A DNA stretch of 35,983 bases from Sphingobium sp. (GCA_023266575.1 JAHFPV010000024.1:1-35983); one strand, 5' to 3'; counted from the first letter of the stretch, positions 16,637-25,716 are shown. Made by a program: numbers and translations. The notes: a model not told the origin generated them from the letters alone.

Positions 16637-16735
16637 ACCGATAAGATCAAATGATTTAACCTATGCGCCCTTCCTGTCTAGACTTTCCTGACAGACGCGC
16701 CGGACCAAGCGCGCGCATTTAGAGAGGAGACGACC

Positions 16736-19012
16736 ATGAAGGCAGCCCTGCTAGCGACCGCCGCCGTTTTTCTAGCGCCCATCTCACCCGTTCACGCCCA
16801 GGCGGGCGCGGCGGACGATCAGGCGACCGCGGGCGGCATCGCGGACATCATCGTCACGGCGCAGCGCCGCAGCGAAAATCTCCAGAAAGCCGCCATCGCC
16901 GTCAGCGCCGTGACCGGCGACACGCTGGTCCAGCAGAGCATCACCCAGGCCAACGACCTGACGCGCGTCGTACCCGCGCTGCAGGTCGCGCCTGCGGCAT
17001 CCTTCACGCAAATCTACCTGCGCGGCGTCGGCACTTTTGGTGCCAACGCTTTTGCCGAACAGGGCGTCGCCTTCAACCTCGACGGCGTGTACCTTTCCCG
17101 CCCGGCCGCGCCGGCCGGGCTTTTCTACGATCTCGAACGGGTCGAAGTGCTCAAGGGACCGCAAGGCACGCTGTACGGCCGCAACGCTACCGGCGGCGCC
17201 GTAAACGTCATCGCCGCCAAGCCCAAGCTGGGCGAGACCAGCGGCTATATCAATGCGGAATATGGCAATTATGACGCGATCAAAGGTTCAGCGGCGCTCA
17301 ATCTGCCGTTGGGCGACAAGGTCGCGCTGCGGGTCGCGGGTCAATATGTGAAGCGCGACGGCTATTATAGCGATGGCTATGACGATGAAGATACGCAGGC
17401 CGTGCGTGCCCAATTGCGCGGGGAAACCGGCACTGGCCTGGATGCCACACTGTCGGTCGATTATGCCCATGTCGGCGGCATGGGATCGGGCGGCACGATC
17501 ATGCCCCTGCTTAACGGCAAGAAGCGTCTGGGGCCGAGCGATCCGCGCGTCATTGCGGCCTATATCGCCCGCGCCCCCACGCGCCCCGTGCCGCAGGCGG
17601 TCGCGAGCGACGATGGATATCAGGATAATGGTTTCTTCGGCGCGGCGCTGACGGTCAATGCCGATCTGGGTTTCGCGACGCTGACGGTGGTGCCCGCCTA
17701 CCGCAAGACGGAACTTGATTTCCGCTCCTATGCGTCCAGCTTCCTGATCGACATTCAGGAAATGTCGAGCCAGATGTCACTGGAAACCCGGCTCGCCAGC
17801 CGGTCAGGGCCACTGGAATGGGTGGTGGGCGGCTATTATTTCGCCGAAGATGTCAGCGCCCGGCAGTTTTTCGACCAGGCCAGCAACGGCACCCGTCTCA
17901 ATTCACAGCTAGATACCGAAAGCCTTGCAACGTTCGGCCAGGCGACGCTGTCTTTGACGGACCGATTCCGCGTGACCGGTGGCCTGCGCTACACGACCGA
18001 CACCAAGCGTCAGGCGACCGAAGCGCATACCCTGCCCTTCGTCGGCTTCGTCAATCCGGCCCAGGGCAATTTCACGCCGATCATCCTGGATATCGTCAGC
18101 AATCCGCGCACCGATGTCGACTTCAACAAGCTGACCTGGAAGGCGGGCGTGGAGTTCGATGTCGGGCCGCGGTCGCTGCTTTACGCTTCTGCCGCCACGG
18201 GCTTCAAATCGGGCGCACTGTTTGCGGCGACGGGTCGCAACTATTCCGCGCCGGAAAATATGCGGGCCTATACGGTCGGCTCGAAGAACCGCTTCTTCGA
18301 CAACAAGGTGCAGCTCAACGCCGAAGCCTTCTACTGGAAATATAAGGACCAGCAGATTTCGCATCTCGGCCCGGTGCAGGTCGCGAGCACGCCAGGCGGC
18401 CCGATCTTCGGTCCGGTCTTCACCACCGAAAATGCGGGCAAATCGACCATTTACGGCCTTGAACTGGAAGCGCTGTTCCAGCCGTCCGCCAACGCCCAAT
18501 TCTCCGCCAACATCCAGTATCTGCACACCACATATGACGAGCTCATCTATCAGGCCTATTCGACCACGGGCACGGCCCCGGTCATCGGCTGCGCGGTCAC
18601 GCCGACGGCCCTGACCGGCGCATCGCCCGCCGCACGCATATTCAACGTAAACTGTTCGGGCCGACCGCTGGTCAATGCGCCCAAATGGGTGTTCAACCTG
18701 GGCTATGAACATGGCTTTCAGCTGGGCGATCATGGCCGGATCACGGCCGCTATGGACACGCGGATCGAGACATCGCGCTATCTCTCGCTCGATTTCCTCG
18801 ATCTGGGTCGGCAGGGCAGCTATATGATGTCAAACGCGCGCCTGACCTACGAGACGCCATCGGGCAATTTTTCGCTCACCGGCTTCATCAATAATATCGA
18901 AAATGAACTGGTGTTCGCCAACTCGCTGCAAAGCCCGGCCAAGCCGGGCGTCATCTACAACCAGCTTCGCCCGCCCCGGACCTATGGTGTGCGCGCGGGC
19001 TTTCGTTTCTGA
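16736..19012 (+). CDS. TonB-dependent outer membrane receptor
   Basis: A 758-aa receptor that would import a substrate across the outer membrane using TonB energy. It has a signal peptide (first ~22 residues, ending PVHAQA) and a TonB box (ADIIVTAQRR). The plug domain carries LQVAPAASFTQIYLRGVG and LERVEVLKGPQGTLYGRNATGGAVNV. The rest is a long beta-barrel ending in Arg-Ala-Gly-Phe-Arg-Phe, with the terminal aromatic used for barrel assembly. GAGAGGAGA precedes the ATG. It is divergent from the LysR gene and lies beside the aromatic operon, so an aromatic or aromatic-conjugate substrate is more likely than a siderophore. This is inference from context. No TonB, ExbB or ExbD is in the window. 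Confidence 0.92.
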   Translation: MKAALLATAAVFLAPISPVHAQAGAADDQATAGGIADIIVTAQRRSENLQKAAIAVSAVTGDTLVQQSITQANDLTRVVPALQVAPAASFTQIYLRGVGTFGANAFAEQGVAFNLDGVYLSRPAAPAGLFYDLERVEVLKGPQGTLYGRNATGGAVNVIAAKPKLGETSGYINAEYGNYDAIKGSAALNLPLGDKVALRVAGQYVKRDGYYSDGYDDEDTQAVRAQLRGETGTGLDATLSVDYAHVGGMGSGGTIMPLLNGKKRLGPSDPRVIAAYIARAPTRPVPQAVASDDGYQDNGFFGAALTVNADLGFATLTVVPAYRKTELDFRSYASSFLIDIQEMSSQMSLETRLASRSGPLEWVVGGYYFAEDVSARQFFDQASNGTRLNSQLDTESLATFGQATLSLTDRFRVTGGLRYTTDTKRQATEAHTLPFVGFVNPAQGNFTPIILDIVSNPRTDVDFNKLTWKAGVEFDVGPRSLLYASAATGFKSGALFAATGRNYSAPENMRAYTVGSKNRFFDNKVQLNAEAFYWKYKDQQISHLGPVQVASTPGGPIFGPVFTTENAGKSTIYGLELEALFQPSANAQFSANIQYLHTTYDELIYQAYSTTGTAPVIGCAVTPTALTGASPAARIFNVNCSGRPLVNAPKWVFNLGYEHGFQLGDHGRITAAMDTRIETSRYLSLDFLDLGRQGSYMMSNARLTYETPSGNFSLTGFINNIENELVFANSLQSPAKPGVIYNQLRPPRTYGVRAGFRF

Positions 19013-19072
19013 TCGGACATGTAGGGACCGACGCATAGCGTAGATAGGTAAGCGGAATGGCAATCCCGCCTA

Positions 19073-20014
19073 TCACTTTGTCGCTTTATCGGTCGGCATG
19101 GACGGGTCGCGGCCCAGAAACAGTTGCGCGATCAGCGTGCGAAACCAGACGATCGCCGGATCGCCGTCCACCCGTCGATGCCAGAATTGCTGAAGGCTGA
19201 TAAGAGGCGTTTCGAACGGCGGCGGCAACAGCTTGAGCGGGGCCATGGTGGCCAGGATGTTCGCGACCGCATGGGGCACAGTGGAGATGAGGTCGGACCC
19301 GGCGACCAGCAGCGGCACGCTCATGAAATGGGGCGACTGCAACTGGATGCGGCGCGACAGGCCAAGTTGTTGCATTCGCGTTTCGACCAATTCCTGGCTG
19401 CGCCCCTTTTGTGACACCAGAATATGACCCAGGCCCAGAAACTGGTCGAGCGACAGGCTGTCGCCGATGGTCGGGTGATCGCGTCGCACGATGCAGCTGA
19501 AGGGATGATCGAACAGGGTCTGGCACAGGAAGCTGCTGCCCTGAAGGTCGGGGAAATAGCCAAGCGCGATGTCGACCACGCCGTCCGCCATCGCCCTTTC
19601 CAGTTCCTGGGGCGGCATGGAATGACAGCGCAGGGTGGCACCCGGCGCGCGATCCTTGAGCACCTCCAGCAGGGTCGGCAGGAACACCAGTTCGCCGATG
19701 TCGGACGTGCTGATCGAAAAGCAGCGTTCCGAACGGAGCGGAGTGAAGACCGGTAGGCCCATCAATTCCGCGTCAACGGTCTCCAAAATCCGTCGAACCG
19801 GCTCCCGCAGCCGATCGCCCATGGGCGTGGGCTGCATGGCGTTCCCGATGCGCACCAGCAAATCATCATTGAAAAACTGGCGCAGCTTGCCGAGTGCGAA
19901 ACTGACGTTGGGCTGGCTCATGTTCAGCCGCCGTGCGGTGGCATGCACCCCGCGCTCCTCCAGCAGGATGTCGAGCACCACCAGCAGGTTCAGATCCAGT
20001 CTGCGGTAATCCAT
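19073..20014 (-). CDS. LysR-family regulator (NodD-like group), probable regulator of the Rieske oxygenase
   Basis: A 313-aa LysR protein with MDYRRLDLNLLVVLDILLEERGVHATARRLNMSQPNVSFALGKLRQFFNDDLLV at its N-terminus, of the same subgroup as the neighbouring LysR at 15698 but clearly different in sequence. It is divergent from the Rieske oxygenase gene. The 88-base gap between them contains two LysR-type palindromes (20020-20034 and 20039-20059). The 3' end converges with the TonB-dependent receptor gene 60 bases away. It most likely activates the oxygenase gene in response to the aromatic substrate or an intermediate. Confidence 0.9.
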   Translation of the reverse strand: MDYRRLDLNLLVVLDILLEERGVHATARRLNMSQPNVSFALGKLRQFFNDDLLVRIGNAMQPTPMGDRLREPVRRILETVDAELMGLPVFTPLRSERCFSISTSDIGELVFLPTLLEVLKDRAPGATLRCHSMPPQELERAMADGVVDIALGYFPDLQGSSFLCQTLFDHPFSCIVRRDHPTIGDSLSLDQFLGLGHILVSQKGRSQELVETRMQQLGLSRRIQLQSPHFMSVPLLVAGSDLISTVPHAVANILATMAPLKLLPPPFETPLISLQQFWHRRVDGDPAIVWFRTLIAQLFLGRDPSMPTDKATK

Positions 20015-20019
20015 CTCAC

Positions 20020-20059
20020 TGATCTAGCATATCACTATAACTAGTTACATCGATTAGTT
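20020..20059. promoter_or_regulatory. Two LysR-type palindromes upstream of the Rieske oxygenase gene
   Basis: TGAT-N7-ATCA lies at 20020-20034 and AACTA-N11-TAGTT at 20039-20059, the second being a 21-base inverted repeat. Both contain the T-N11-A spacing of LysR boxes. Their centres are about 22 bases apart, close to the usual recognition-site/activation-site distance. They occupy the gap between the divergent LysR and oxygenase genes. Confidence 0.5.
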
Positions 20060-20102
20060 CGAACCGCGCTAAGCCAGTTGGGAGATAAAACAGGAGAGCG
20101 CA

Positions 20103-21170
20103 TTGACCCAGCCACCCGCATCCGCCGGCGAATCCTCTTTCCTTACCGATATCTGGTATGTCGCGGGGTGGGGCCATGAACTGACGCCTGGCACGCGCAC
20201 CGCCCGCACGATCATGGATCAGCCGCTGGTGTTGTTCCGCACAGAGGCCGGGGCAGTTGCTGCGCTGGAGGATCGCTGCTGCCACCGCGCCATGCCGCTG
20301 AGCGAGGGGATGGTCGTCGGGGACAATATCCGTTGCACCTATCATGGCCTGGAATTCGCCGCCGACGGCGCCTGCGTCCGTATTCCAGCGCAAGACAAGA
20401 TCCCGGCCACTGCGCGCGTCCGCCGCTATCCGCTTGTGGAAAAGGACGCCTTATTGTGGATCTGGATGGGCGACGTGGCAAAGGCCGACCCGGACGCCAT
20501 TCCCGATCATCCCTGGCATAATGATCCGGGCTGGGCCTGGCGCAGCGCCCATTATGACGTGCAAGGCAATTGGCAACTGCTGGTCGACAACCTCATGGAC
20601 CTGTCCCACCTGCCCTATATTCATCCGCGCACGATCGGCGGCGATCCCGAATTGCATTTCAGGACGCCGACGCGGGCGACCCGGCTGGCAGACGGCGTCC
20701 GCGTCGAACGGCGGATGCCTTCCTCGGTCCCGCCGCCGACTTATGTCGCGGCGGCCGGCTTTGCCGGGCTGGTCGATCGCTGGCAGGAAATCGAATTCCA
20801 TCCGATGTTCATCCGTATCCATACCGGTGCCTGCGACGAAGGCACAGGTGCCTATGACGGCGATCGATCGCATGGCCTGTCGATGCTGGGTTTCCACGGC
20901 ATCACCCCGGAAACCGAAAGCACCACCCATTATTTCTGGTCGATGGCGACCAACATCACCCAGGGTGATATTCCCGACCTCGTCTTTGAACAGACCGCTC
21001 GCACCTTCAAGGAAGATCAGATCGTCCTGGAGATGCAACAGCGGCGGATCGCGCGGGAACCAGGGCGGCCGATGCTGGACATCGCCAGCGACGTGGGCGG
21101 GCGACAGACGCGCCAGTTCATCCAGCGCCTGTTCCGGGCACAGCGGGGGGAAGACAGCGCAGCGGCGTGA
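20103..21170 (+). CDS. Rieske non-heme iron oxygenase, VanA-type (O-demethylase/hydroxylase) oxygenase subunit
   Basis: A 355-aa oxygenase component. The Rieske [2Fe-2S] ligands are C59-X-H61 and C78-X2-H81 (CCHRAMPLSEG and RCTYHGLEF). The mononuclear iron site is in NLMDLSHLPYIHP (D166, H169, H174). Length and motifs place it with vanillate demethylase and dicamba monooxygenase, single-subunit oxygenases that remove O-methyl groups or hydroxylate aromatics. Translation seems to start at TTG (20103) with AGGAG seven bases upstream; no ATG fits. No ferredoxin or reductase gene is near, so electrons must come from unlinked partners. It may prepare the substrate for the FAD monooxygenase and dioxygenase of the operon to its left. 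Confidence 0.9.
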   Translation: MTQPPASAGESSFLTDIWYVAGWGHELTPGTRTARTIMDQPLVLFRTEAGAVAALEDRCCHRAMPLSEGMVVGDNIRCTYHGLEFAADGACVRIPAQDKIPATARVRRYPLVEKDALLWIWMGDVAKADPDAIPDHPWHNDPGWAWRSAHYDVQGNWQLLVDNLMDLSHLPYIHPRTIGGDPELHFRTPTRATRLADGVRVERRMPSSVPPPTYVAAAGFAGLVDRWQEIEFHPMFIRIHTGACDEGTGAYDGDRSHGLSMLGFHGITPETESTTHYFWSMATNITQGDIPDLVFEQTARTFKEDQIVLEMQQRRIAREPGRPMLDIASDVGGRQTRQFIQRLFRAQRGEDSAAA

Positions 21171-21185
21171 CCGGGTGCAGCGACA

Positions 21186-21827
21186 TCATCCTGCCAGCAA
21201 CGGCCCCAGTTCCGCTATCCGCCCGCCGGGCGCCGCCTGTTGCAACAGGCGGCCGAGCAATGCGATGGCGTCCTCGGTCTCCGCACGGTGAGGCAGATAG
21301 CGCTCCGCGATGGACAGGCCGCGAACCGACCACACCATCAGGCGCATGATCGCCAGGGCTTGTGTCTCGTCTCCGCCGAAAGCGCCCCGCATCACGGCCA
21401 GCGCCGATCGTTCGACCGCTTCCTGCATCGGCACGACCAGCGCCGCCAGTTCAGGATCGCTGCGCGTCGCCTGCAATATCTCCAGCACGGCCATGCCCGA
21501 CGGGCGGCCCAGCACCGCCCACAGCAGGCGAGGCCAGTCGGAGAGATGATTGCCAAGTCCCGTGCGGGCGCGGACATCCTCATATTCCGCCATTTCATGA
21601 TCGAAGACATGGCGCACGACGTCGGCCATCAATGCCACCCGCGTCGCGAAATGATGCAGCATGGCGCCGCGGCTGACGCCCGCTGTCTGCGCGATGAGCG
21701 TGGTGCTGGCCCCGGCATAGCCCCATTCCCCGATCGCGGCGATCGTGGCGTCGATCAGCGCCATCCGGGTCGTGGCGGTGCGCTCCTCCTGGGTCCGGCG
21801 GGGTTTGGCTATGGTTTGGTCCTGCAT
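21186..21827 (-). CDS. TetR-family transcriptional regulator
   Basis: A 213-aa repressor-type protein. The N-terminal helix-turn-helix spans about residues 15-62, with RMALIDATIAAIGEWGYAGASTTLIAQTAGVSRGAMLHHFATRVAL. The C-terminal ligand domain is alpha-helical and unremarkable. The ATG at 21827 has GGAGGAAG upstream, and the frame remains open further upstream only by chance. It converges with the Rieske gene (15-base gap) and is divergent from the TonB-dependent receptor at 22018, so it most likely represses that receptor and the glycosidase genes behind it. An ATCGATCGAT palindrome at 21917-21926 is a possible operator in the shared gap. Confidence 0.88.
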   Translation of the reverse strand: MQDQTIAKPRRTQEERTATTRMALIDATIAAIGEWGYAGASTTLIAQTAGVSRGAMLHHFATRVALMADVVRHVFDHEMAEYEDVRARTGLGNHLSDWPRLLWAVLGRPSGMAVLEILQATRSDPELAALVVPMQEAVERSALAVMRGAFGGDETQALAIMRLMVWSVRGLSIAERYLPHRAETEDAIALLGRLLQQAAPGGRIAELGPLLAG

Positions 21828-22017
21828 CTGGTCTTCCTCCCCCGTGCTCGCGGCTGATGCCGCGGCCACCGATCCTGCTCTCTCCAATGGCCCGCTGCTC
21901 GGCATGTATAACGAAAATCGATCGATATCCATAACAACAATCAGGATTGACTGTTTGTATGCCAAAGACCTAAGCGGGGGGCAAGTGCAGAGGATCTGCA
22001 CATCCAGGGAGGATAGG

Positions 22018-24345
22018 ATGCGAAAAACAATATTGTTCGCGGGCGCCAGCCTGATCGCTTTGGTCCAGCCGGTGCAGGCGCAAACCGCCCAACCCAGCGA
22101 AGGCGTCGCCGAAATCGTCGTCACGGCCCAGCGCCGGGCCGAACGGTTGCAGGATGTCCCCGTCAGCGTGACCGCCCTTGGCGGCGATACGCTCAAGTCC
22201 CGCAACCTCAATGACCTCACCCAGGTCGCGCTCGCCGCTCCCAGCCTGCAGGTTGGCAGCGACAATAGTTTCGCGATCCGCGGCGTGGGCACCCAGGCCT
22301 TCGCCACGACGATCGATTCGAGCGTCGCAACGGCGCTGGACGACGTCAATCTGGGCCGACCGTTCCTGACCCAGGGGCTGTTCAACGATGTCGAGCGCGT
22401 CGAAGTGCTCAACGGGCCGCAGGGGCTGTTGTTCGGCAAGAATGCGTCGGCCGGCCTGCTCAACGTCGTATCGTCTCGCCCAAAGATCGGCACGTTCGGC
22501 AGCGAAACGAACCTCGAACTGAACAATCGCGACACGCCGGGTAGCAGCGATGCGTCATGGTCCGCCATTGCACGCCAGACGGTCAATATCCCGGTTGGCG
22601 ACACCGGCGCGCTGCGAGTCAACGGCACCTATTCGATCGAAGAGCCAGGCACCCATTTCGTCGGCGGCAGCGGCGTGCGCAACGATCTGGATCGCAAACA
22701 ATATGGCATCCGCGCCAAATATCTGCAGGAGATCACGCCCGCGCTGGAACTCTATGTCATCGGTGAATATGCCGAATCCCATGGTGTGGCGGGTATTTTC
22801 GACCGCACCTATCGCCAGTTGGGCGCAGGCAGCGTCAACGCCGGCCCTCTGGCCGCTTCGGGCATCGTCGCAGGTGACCGCAATTTCGCCGTTGCAGGCG
22901 ATGGCGGTTTCTGGCGCGATCTGAAACTGGGCGGGGCGCAGGCTGCGCTGACCTATACGGCCGACAGCGGGCTGGTCGTCAGCAATATCGCCGCGTGGAA
23001 ATTCTATAATTTCGATTCGCAGCTGGATGTCGATTTCACTAACAGCAATGGCGCGAACATCAATCGGTCCAATGCAGATTACGACCAGTTTTCCAACGAG
23101 CTGCGCGTCGCCCTGCCGGCGGACAATCGTCTGTCCGGCCAGGCTGGCCTCTATTATTTCCATTCCACCATCAAACAAAGCAGCCAGATTGCGGGCAATA
23201 ACTACCTGCCCGATTTCCTGCTGCCCAGCTTCCCCTTCTGCGTCGGCGCGGCCGCCGTCCCTGGCGCTTTCCCCCCCACCTGTTCGACCAGCAACAGCTA
23301 TTTTCTGGGTCGCGACAATGTCTATAGCATGACGACCGACAGCTATGCCGCCTTTGGCCAGCTGACATTTGCCGTCACCGACCAGTTCAAGCTGTTCGCC
23401 GGCGGCCGCGTGACGCGCGACGAAATCAGCATCGATCTGGACCAAAATCGGGGCGCTTATTTCGTCACGCTGGGCGTGCCGGGCGCCATATCGGAGAGCT
23501 TCGGCAATACCGACTTCAGCTGGCGCGCCGGCGGCCAGTACCAGGTGACCCGCGACGCCATGATCTACGGTTCCTACGGCCGTGGTTACAAGGGGCCGGG
23601 CTTCAACGATACCGGTGCGACCGCCAACGCGCCGTTGGTGGTGCAACCGGAAAAGTCGAACACCGCTGAAATCGGGTTCAAGACGAGCTGGTTCAATCGC
23701 CGCCTGATCGTCAATGCGTCCGCCTTCCACACCAAGTTCGACAATTATCAGACCCAGTCGCTCGACACCCAGGTGCAAAGTTTCATCGTCCAGAACGCGG
23801 CGTCGGTGACGAGCAAGGGCGTCGAACTGACCGTTAACGCCAACCCGCTGCGCGGGCTGTCGATCAACGGGTCGGCGACGTTCCTCAATTCCAAGTTCGA
23901 CGATTTTGCAGGTGCAGAATGTTATCCTGGGCAGGCGACACCCAGCTGCGCGACCACGGGGTCGTTCAACGCTCGTGGCCGCCGTACGCCCACAGCGCCG
24001 AAATTCACGTCGTCCGTGCAGGCGATGTATGAAGTGCAGACGTCAGGGACGGTGCATCCCTTTATCGAGGGCAACTGGTATCATCGTACGGCAATCAACT
24101 ATCTGATCAACGGCGCGCCCGGCGCCACTGTGCCGACGCTGGACCTGATCGGGGCCAGCGCGGGCGTGCGGCTGGACAACGGGATGCGACTGTCGATCTT
24201 CTGCAAGAATTGCACGAACGAATATAATCCCAATTTCATCGGGCTGGACGCGGGCGACGCTATCGCGGGCGTAGCCTCCTATCAGCAGCAATTCGGGTTC
24301 GATTCCGTGCGCACGATAGGCGCCAACATCCAGTTCCGGTTCTAA
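22018..24345 (+). CDS. TonB-dependent outer membrane receptor (glycoside locus)
   Basis: A 775-aa receptor with a signal peptide ending in VQPVQAQ, TonB box EIVVTAQRR, and plug motifs FAIRGVGTQAF and VERVEVLNGPQGLLFGKNASAGLLNV. The barrel ends in an aromatic residue (GANIQFRF). The ATG at 22018 has a strong GGAGG upstream; a longer open frame extends to 21745 but would overlap the TetR start region and has no ribosome site. It is followed after 12 bases by the GH1 gene and then by three more carbohydrate-active genes. The context therefore suggests it imports the oligosaccharide or glycoside that they process. It differs strongly from the receptor at 16736. Confidence 0.92.
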   Translation: MRKTILFAGASLIALVQPVQAQTAQPSEGVAEIVVTAQRRAERLQDVPVSVTALGGDTLKSRNLNDLTQVALAAPSLQVGSDNSFAIRGVGTQAFATTIDSSVATALDDVNLGRPFLTQGLFNDVERVEVLNGPQGLLFGKNASAGLLNVVSSRPKIGTFGSETNLELNNRDTPGSSDASWSAIARQTVNIPVGDTGALRVNGTYSIEEPGTHFVGGSGVRNDLDRKQYGIRAKYLQEITPALELYVIGEYAESHGVAGIFDRTYRQLGAGSVNAGPLAASGIVAGDRNFAVAGDGGFWRDLKLGGAQAALTYTADSGLVVSNIAAWKFYNFDSQLDVDFTNSNGANINRSNADYDQFSNELRVALPADNRLSGQAGLYYFHSTIKQSSQIAGNNYLPDFLLPSFPFCVGAAAVPGAFPPTCSTSNSYFLGRDNVYSMTTDSYAAFGQLTFAVTDQFKLFAGGRVTRDEISIDLDQNRGAYFVTLGVPGAISESFGNTDFSWRAGGQYQVTRDAMIYGSYGRGYKGPGFNDTGATANAPLVVQPEKSNTAEIGFKTSWFNRRLIVNASAFHTKFDNYQTQSLDTQVQSFIVQNAASVTSKGVELTVNANPLRGLSINGSATFLNSKFDDFAGAECYPGQATPSCATTGSFNARGRRTPTAPKFTSSVQAMYEVQTSGTVHPFIEGNWYHRTAINYLINGAPGATVPTLDLIGASAGVRLDNGMRLSIFCKNCTNEYNPNFIGLDAGDAIAGVASYQQQFGFDSVRTIGANIQFRF

Positions 24346-24357
24346 AGGATGGACCCG

Positions 24358-25677
24358 ATGCTTTCGATGTCCCGTCGCACGATGATCCACCTCGCTGGCG
24401 GCAGCCTGGCTGCTACGCTGGCGGGACCGGGGCTGGCGGGACCGGGGCTGGCCGCCAGGCGGACGCTGCGCCCCGATTTTCTGTGGGGCGCAGCGACCGC
24501 CGGTCATCAGGTGGAGGGCGGCAACGTCAACAGTGACAGCTGGGTCATGGAGCATCTCCAGCCCAATGCCTTCGCCGCGCCATCGGGCGATGCCTGCGAC
24601 AGCTATCATCGCTGGCGGGAGGATATGGCGCTGGTCAAGCAGATGGGCCTCAACTGCTATCGGTTCGGCATCGAATGGTCGCGGATCGAGCCTGCGCCAA
24701 GCGAATTTTCAATCGCCGCGCTCGATCATTATCGGCGCATGGTGGATGGCTGCGCGGAACTGGGTATCAGGCCATTCGTCACCTATTCGCACTTCACCGT
24801 GCCGCGCTGGTTCGCGGCGAAGGGCGGATGGGAAGAATCCGCCAATATCGACCATTTCCTGCGGTTTTGCGAGCGGGCGGCCAAGGCGCTGGGCACCAAT
24901 TACAGCCATGGCCTGACATTCAACGAGCCCAATCTGGCGGCGCAACTGTCCTGGCAACCCGGCTTCCGCGCGACGATGCCCTATTTCGCGCAGGGCAATG
25001 CCGCCGCTGCCAAGGCGGTGGGCAGCGACCGCTTCTCCTCTACCCCCGTCTTCGATGCTGCGCGTGCCGCCCCGATCCAGGCCGAGGCGCATCGCCGCGC
25101 GGTGGACGCGATCAAATCGGTCCTGCCGGACCTGCAACTGGGCCTCAGTCTGGCCGTCGCCGACGAGCAGACCGGGCCGGACCCAAGCGGCCTTCAGCGC
25201 AAGATCGACCATGTCTATACCCCCTGGTTCGAGGCGGTGGCGAAGGATGATTTCGTCGGCGTCCAGACCTATGGCCGGGCCATTGTCGGCAAGGATATGG
25301 ACCTGCCACCGCCACAGGGCGTGGAATTGACCCAGACCGATACGGAATTCTACCCGCAAGCGCTCGAAGCGACCGTCCGCTGGGTTGCAAAGGCCACGGG
25401 CCGCCCCGTGATCGTTTCGGAAAATGGCGTGGCGACCACCGACGACAGTCGCCGCGTCGCCTTTATCGACGGCAGCCTTGCCGGCTTGGGTCGAGCCATC
25501 AAGGATGGCGTCGATGTCCGTGGCTATATTCACTGGTCGTTGCTCGACAATTTCGAATGGAACCGCGCCTATACCGCGCAGTTCGGACTGGTCGCGGTCG
25601 ATCGAACGACCTTCCGCCGCACCATGAAGCCGAGCGGCTTGCATCTGGGCCGCTACGCGCGCGACAACAGCCTCTAG
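24358..25677 (+). CDS. GH1 beta-glucosidase with Tat-type signal peptide
   Basis: A 439-aa family 1 glycoside hydrolase. The N-terminus has a twin-arginine motif (SRRTMIHLAGG) and a hydrophobic stretch, so export to the periplasm in folded form is likely. The barrel starts with PDFLWGAATAGHQVEGGN. The acid/base is E190 in TFNEPN and the nucleophile E355 in VSENG; the usual glucosidase motif HWSLLDNFEW is complete. The ATG at 24358 has AAGGA seven bases before it; an ATG at 24349 lies too close to that site. It follows the receptor gene by 12 bases. Expected role: removing beta-linked glucose from a glycoside. Aglycone preference is unknown. Confidence 0.9.
   Translation: MLSMSRRTMIHLAGGSLAATLAGPGLAGPGLAARRTLRPDFLWGAATAGHQVEGGNVNSDSWVMEHLQPNAFAAPSGDACDSYHRWREDMALVKQMGLNCYRFGIEWSRIEPAPSEFSIAALDHYRRMVDGCAELGIRPFVTYSHFTVPRWFAAKGGWEESANIDHFLRFCERAAKALGTNYSHGLTFNEPNLAAQLSWQPGFRATMPYFAQGNAAAAKAVGSDRFSSTPVFDAARAAPIQAEAHRRAVDAIKSVLPDLQLGLSLAVADEQTGPDPSGLQRKIDHVYTPWFEAVAKDDFVGVQTYGRAIVGKDMDLPPPQGVELTQTDTEFYPQALEATVRWVAKATGRPVIVSENGVATTDDSRRVAFIDGSLAGLGRAIKDGVDVRGYIHWSLLDNFEWNRAYTAQFGLVAVDRTTFRRTMKPSGLHLGRYARDNSL
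24421..24450 (+). repeat. Perfect 15-base tandem duplication within the GH1 signal peptide
   Basis: The unit GCGGGACCGGGGCTG occurs twice in tandem and in frame, adding five residues (Ala-Gly-Pro-Gly-Leu) to the hydrophobic part of the Tat signal peptide. It looks like a slippage duplication and probably has little effect on export. Confidence 0.85.
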
Positions 25678-25716
25678 CGCGCGCCACCTTCCTCCCACCT
25701 CGCCAAGGACTGTCTC

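Noticed and set aside
19043-19074. Imperfect hairpin GATAGG...CCTATC between the converging receptor and LysR genes
   Set aside because: Internal bulge and no T-run; position is right for a terminator but the structure is too weak to claim.
21745-22017. 91-residue N-terminal extension of the second TonB-dependent receptor
   Set aside because: It runs antisense through the TetR N-terminus and would hide the clear signal peptide that starts at 22018 behind an unrelated segment.
21828-22628. Long upstream extension of the TetR frame
   Set aside because: It is antisense to the receptor gene, has no ribosome site, and the TetR start at 21827 has a strong GGAGGAAG.
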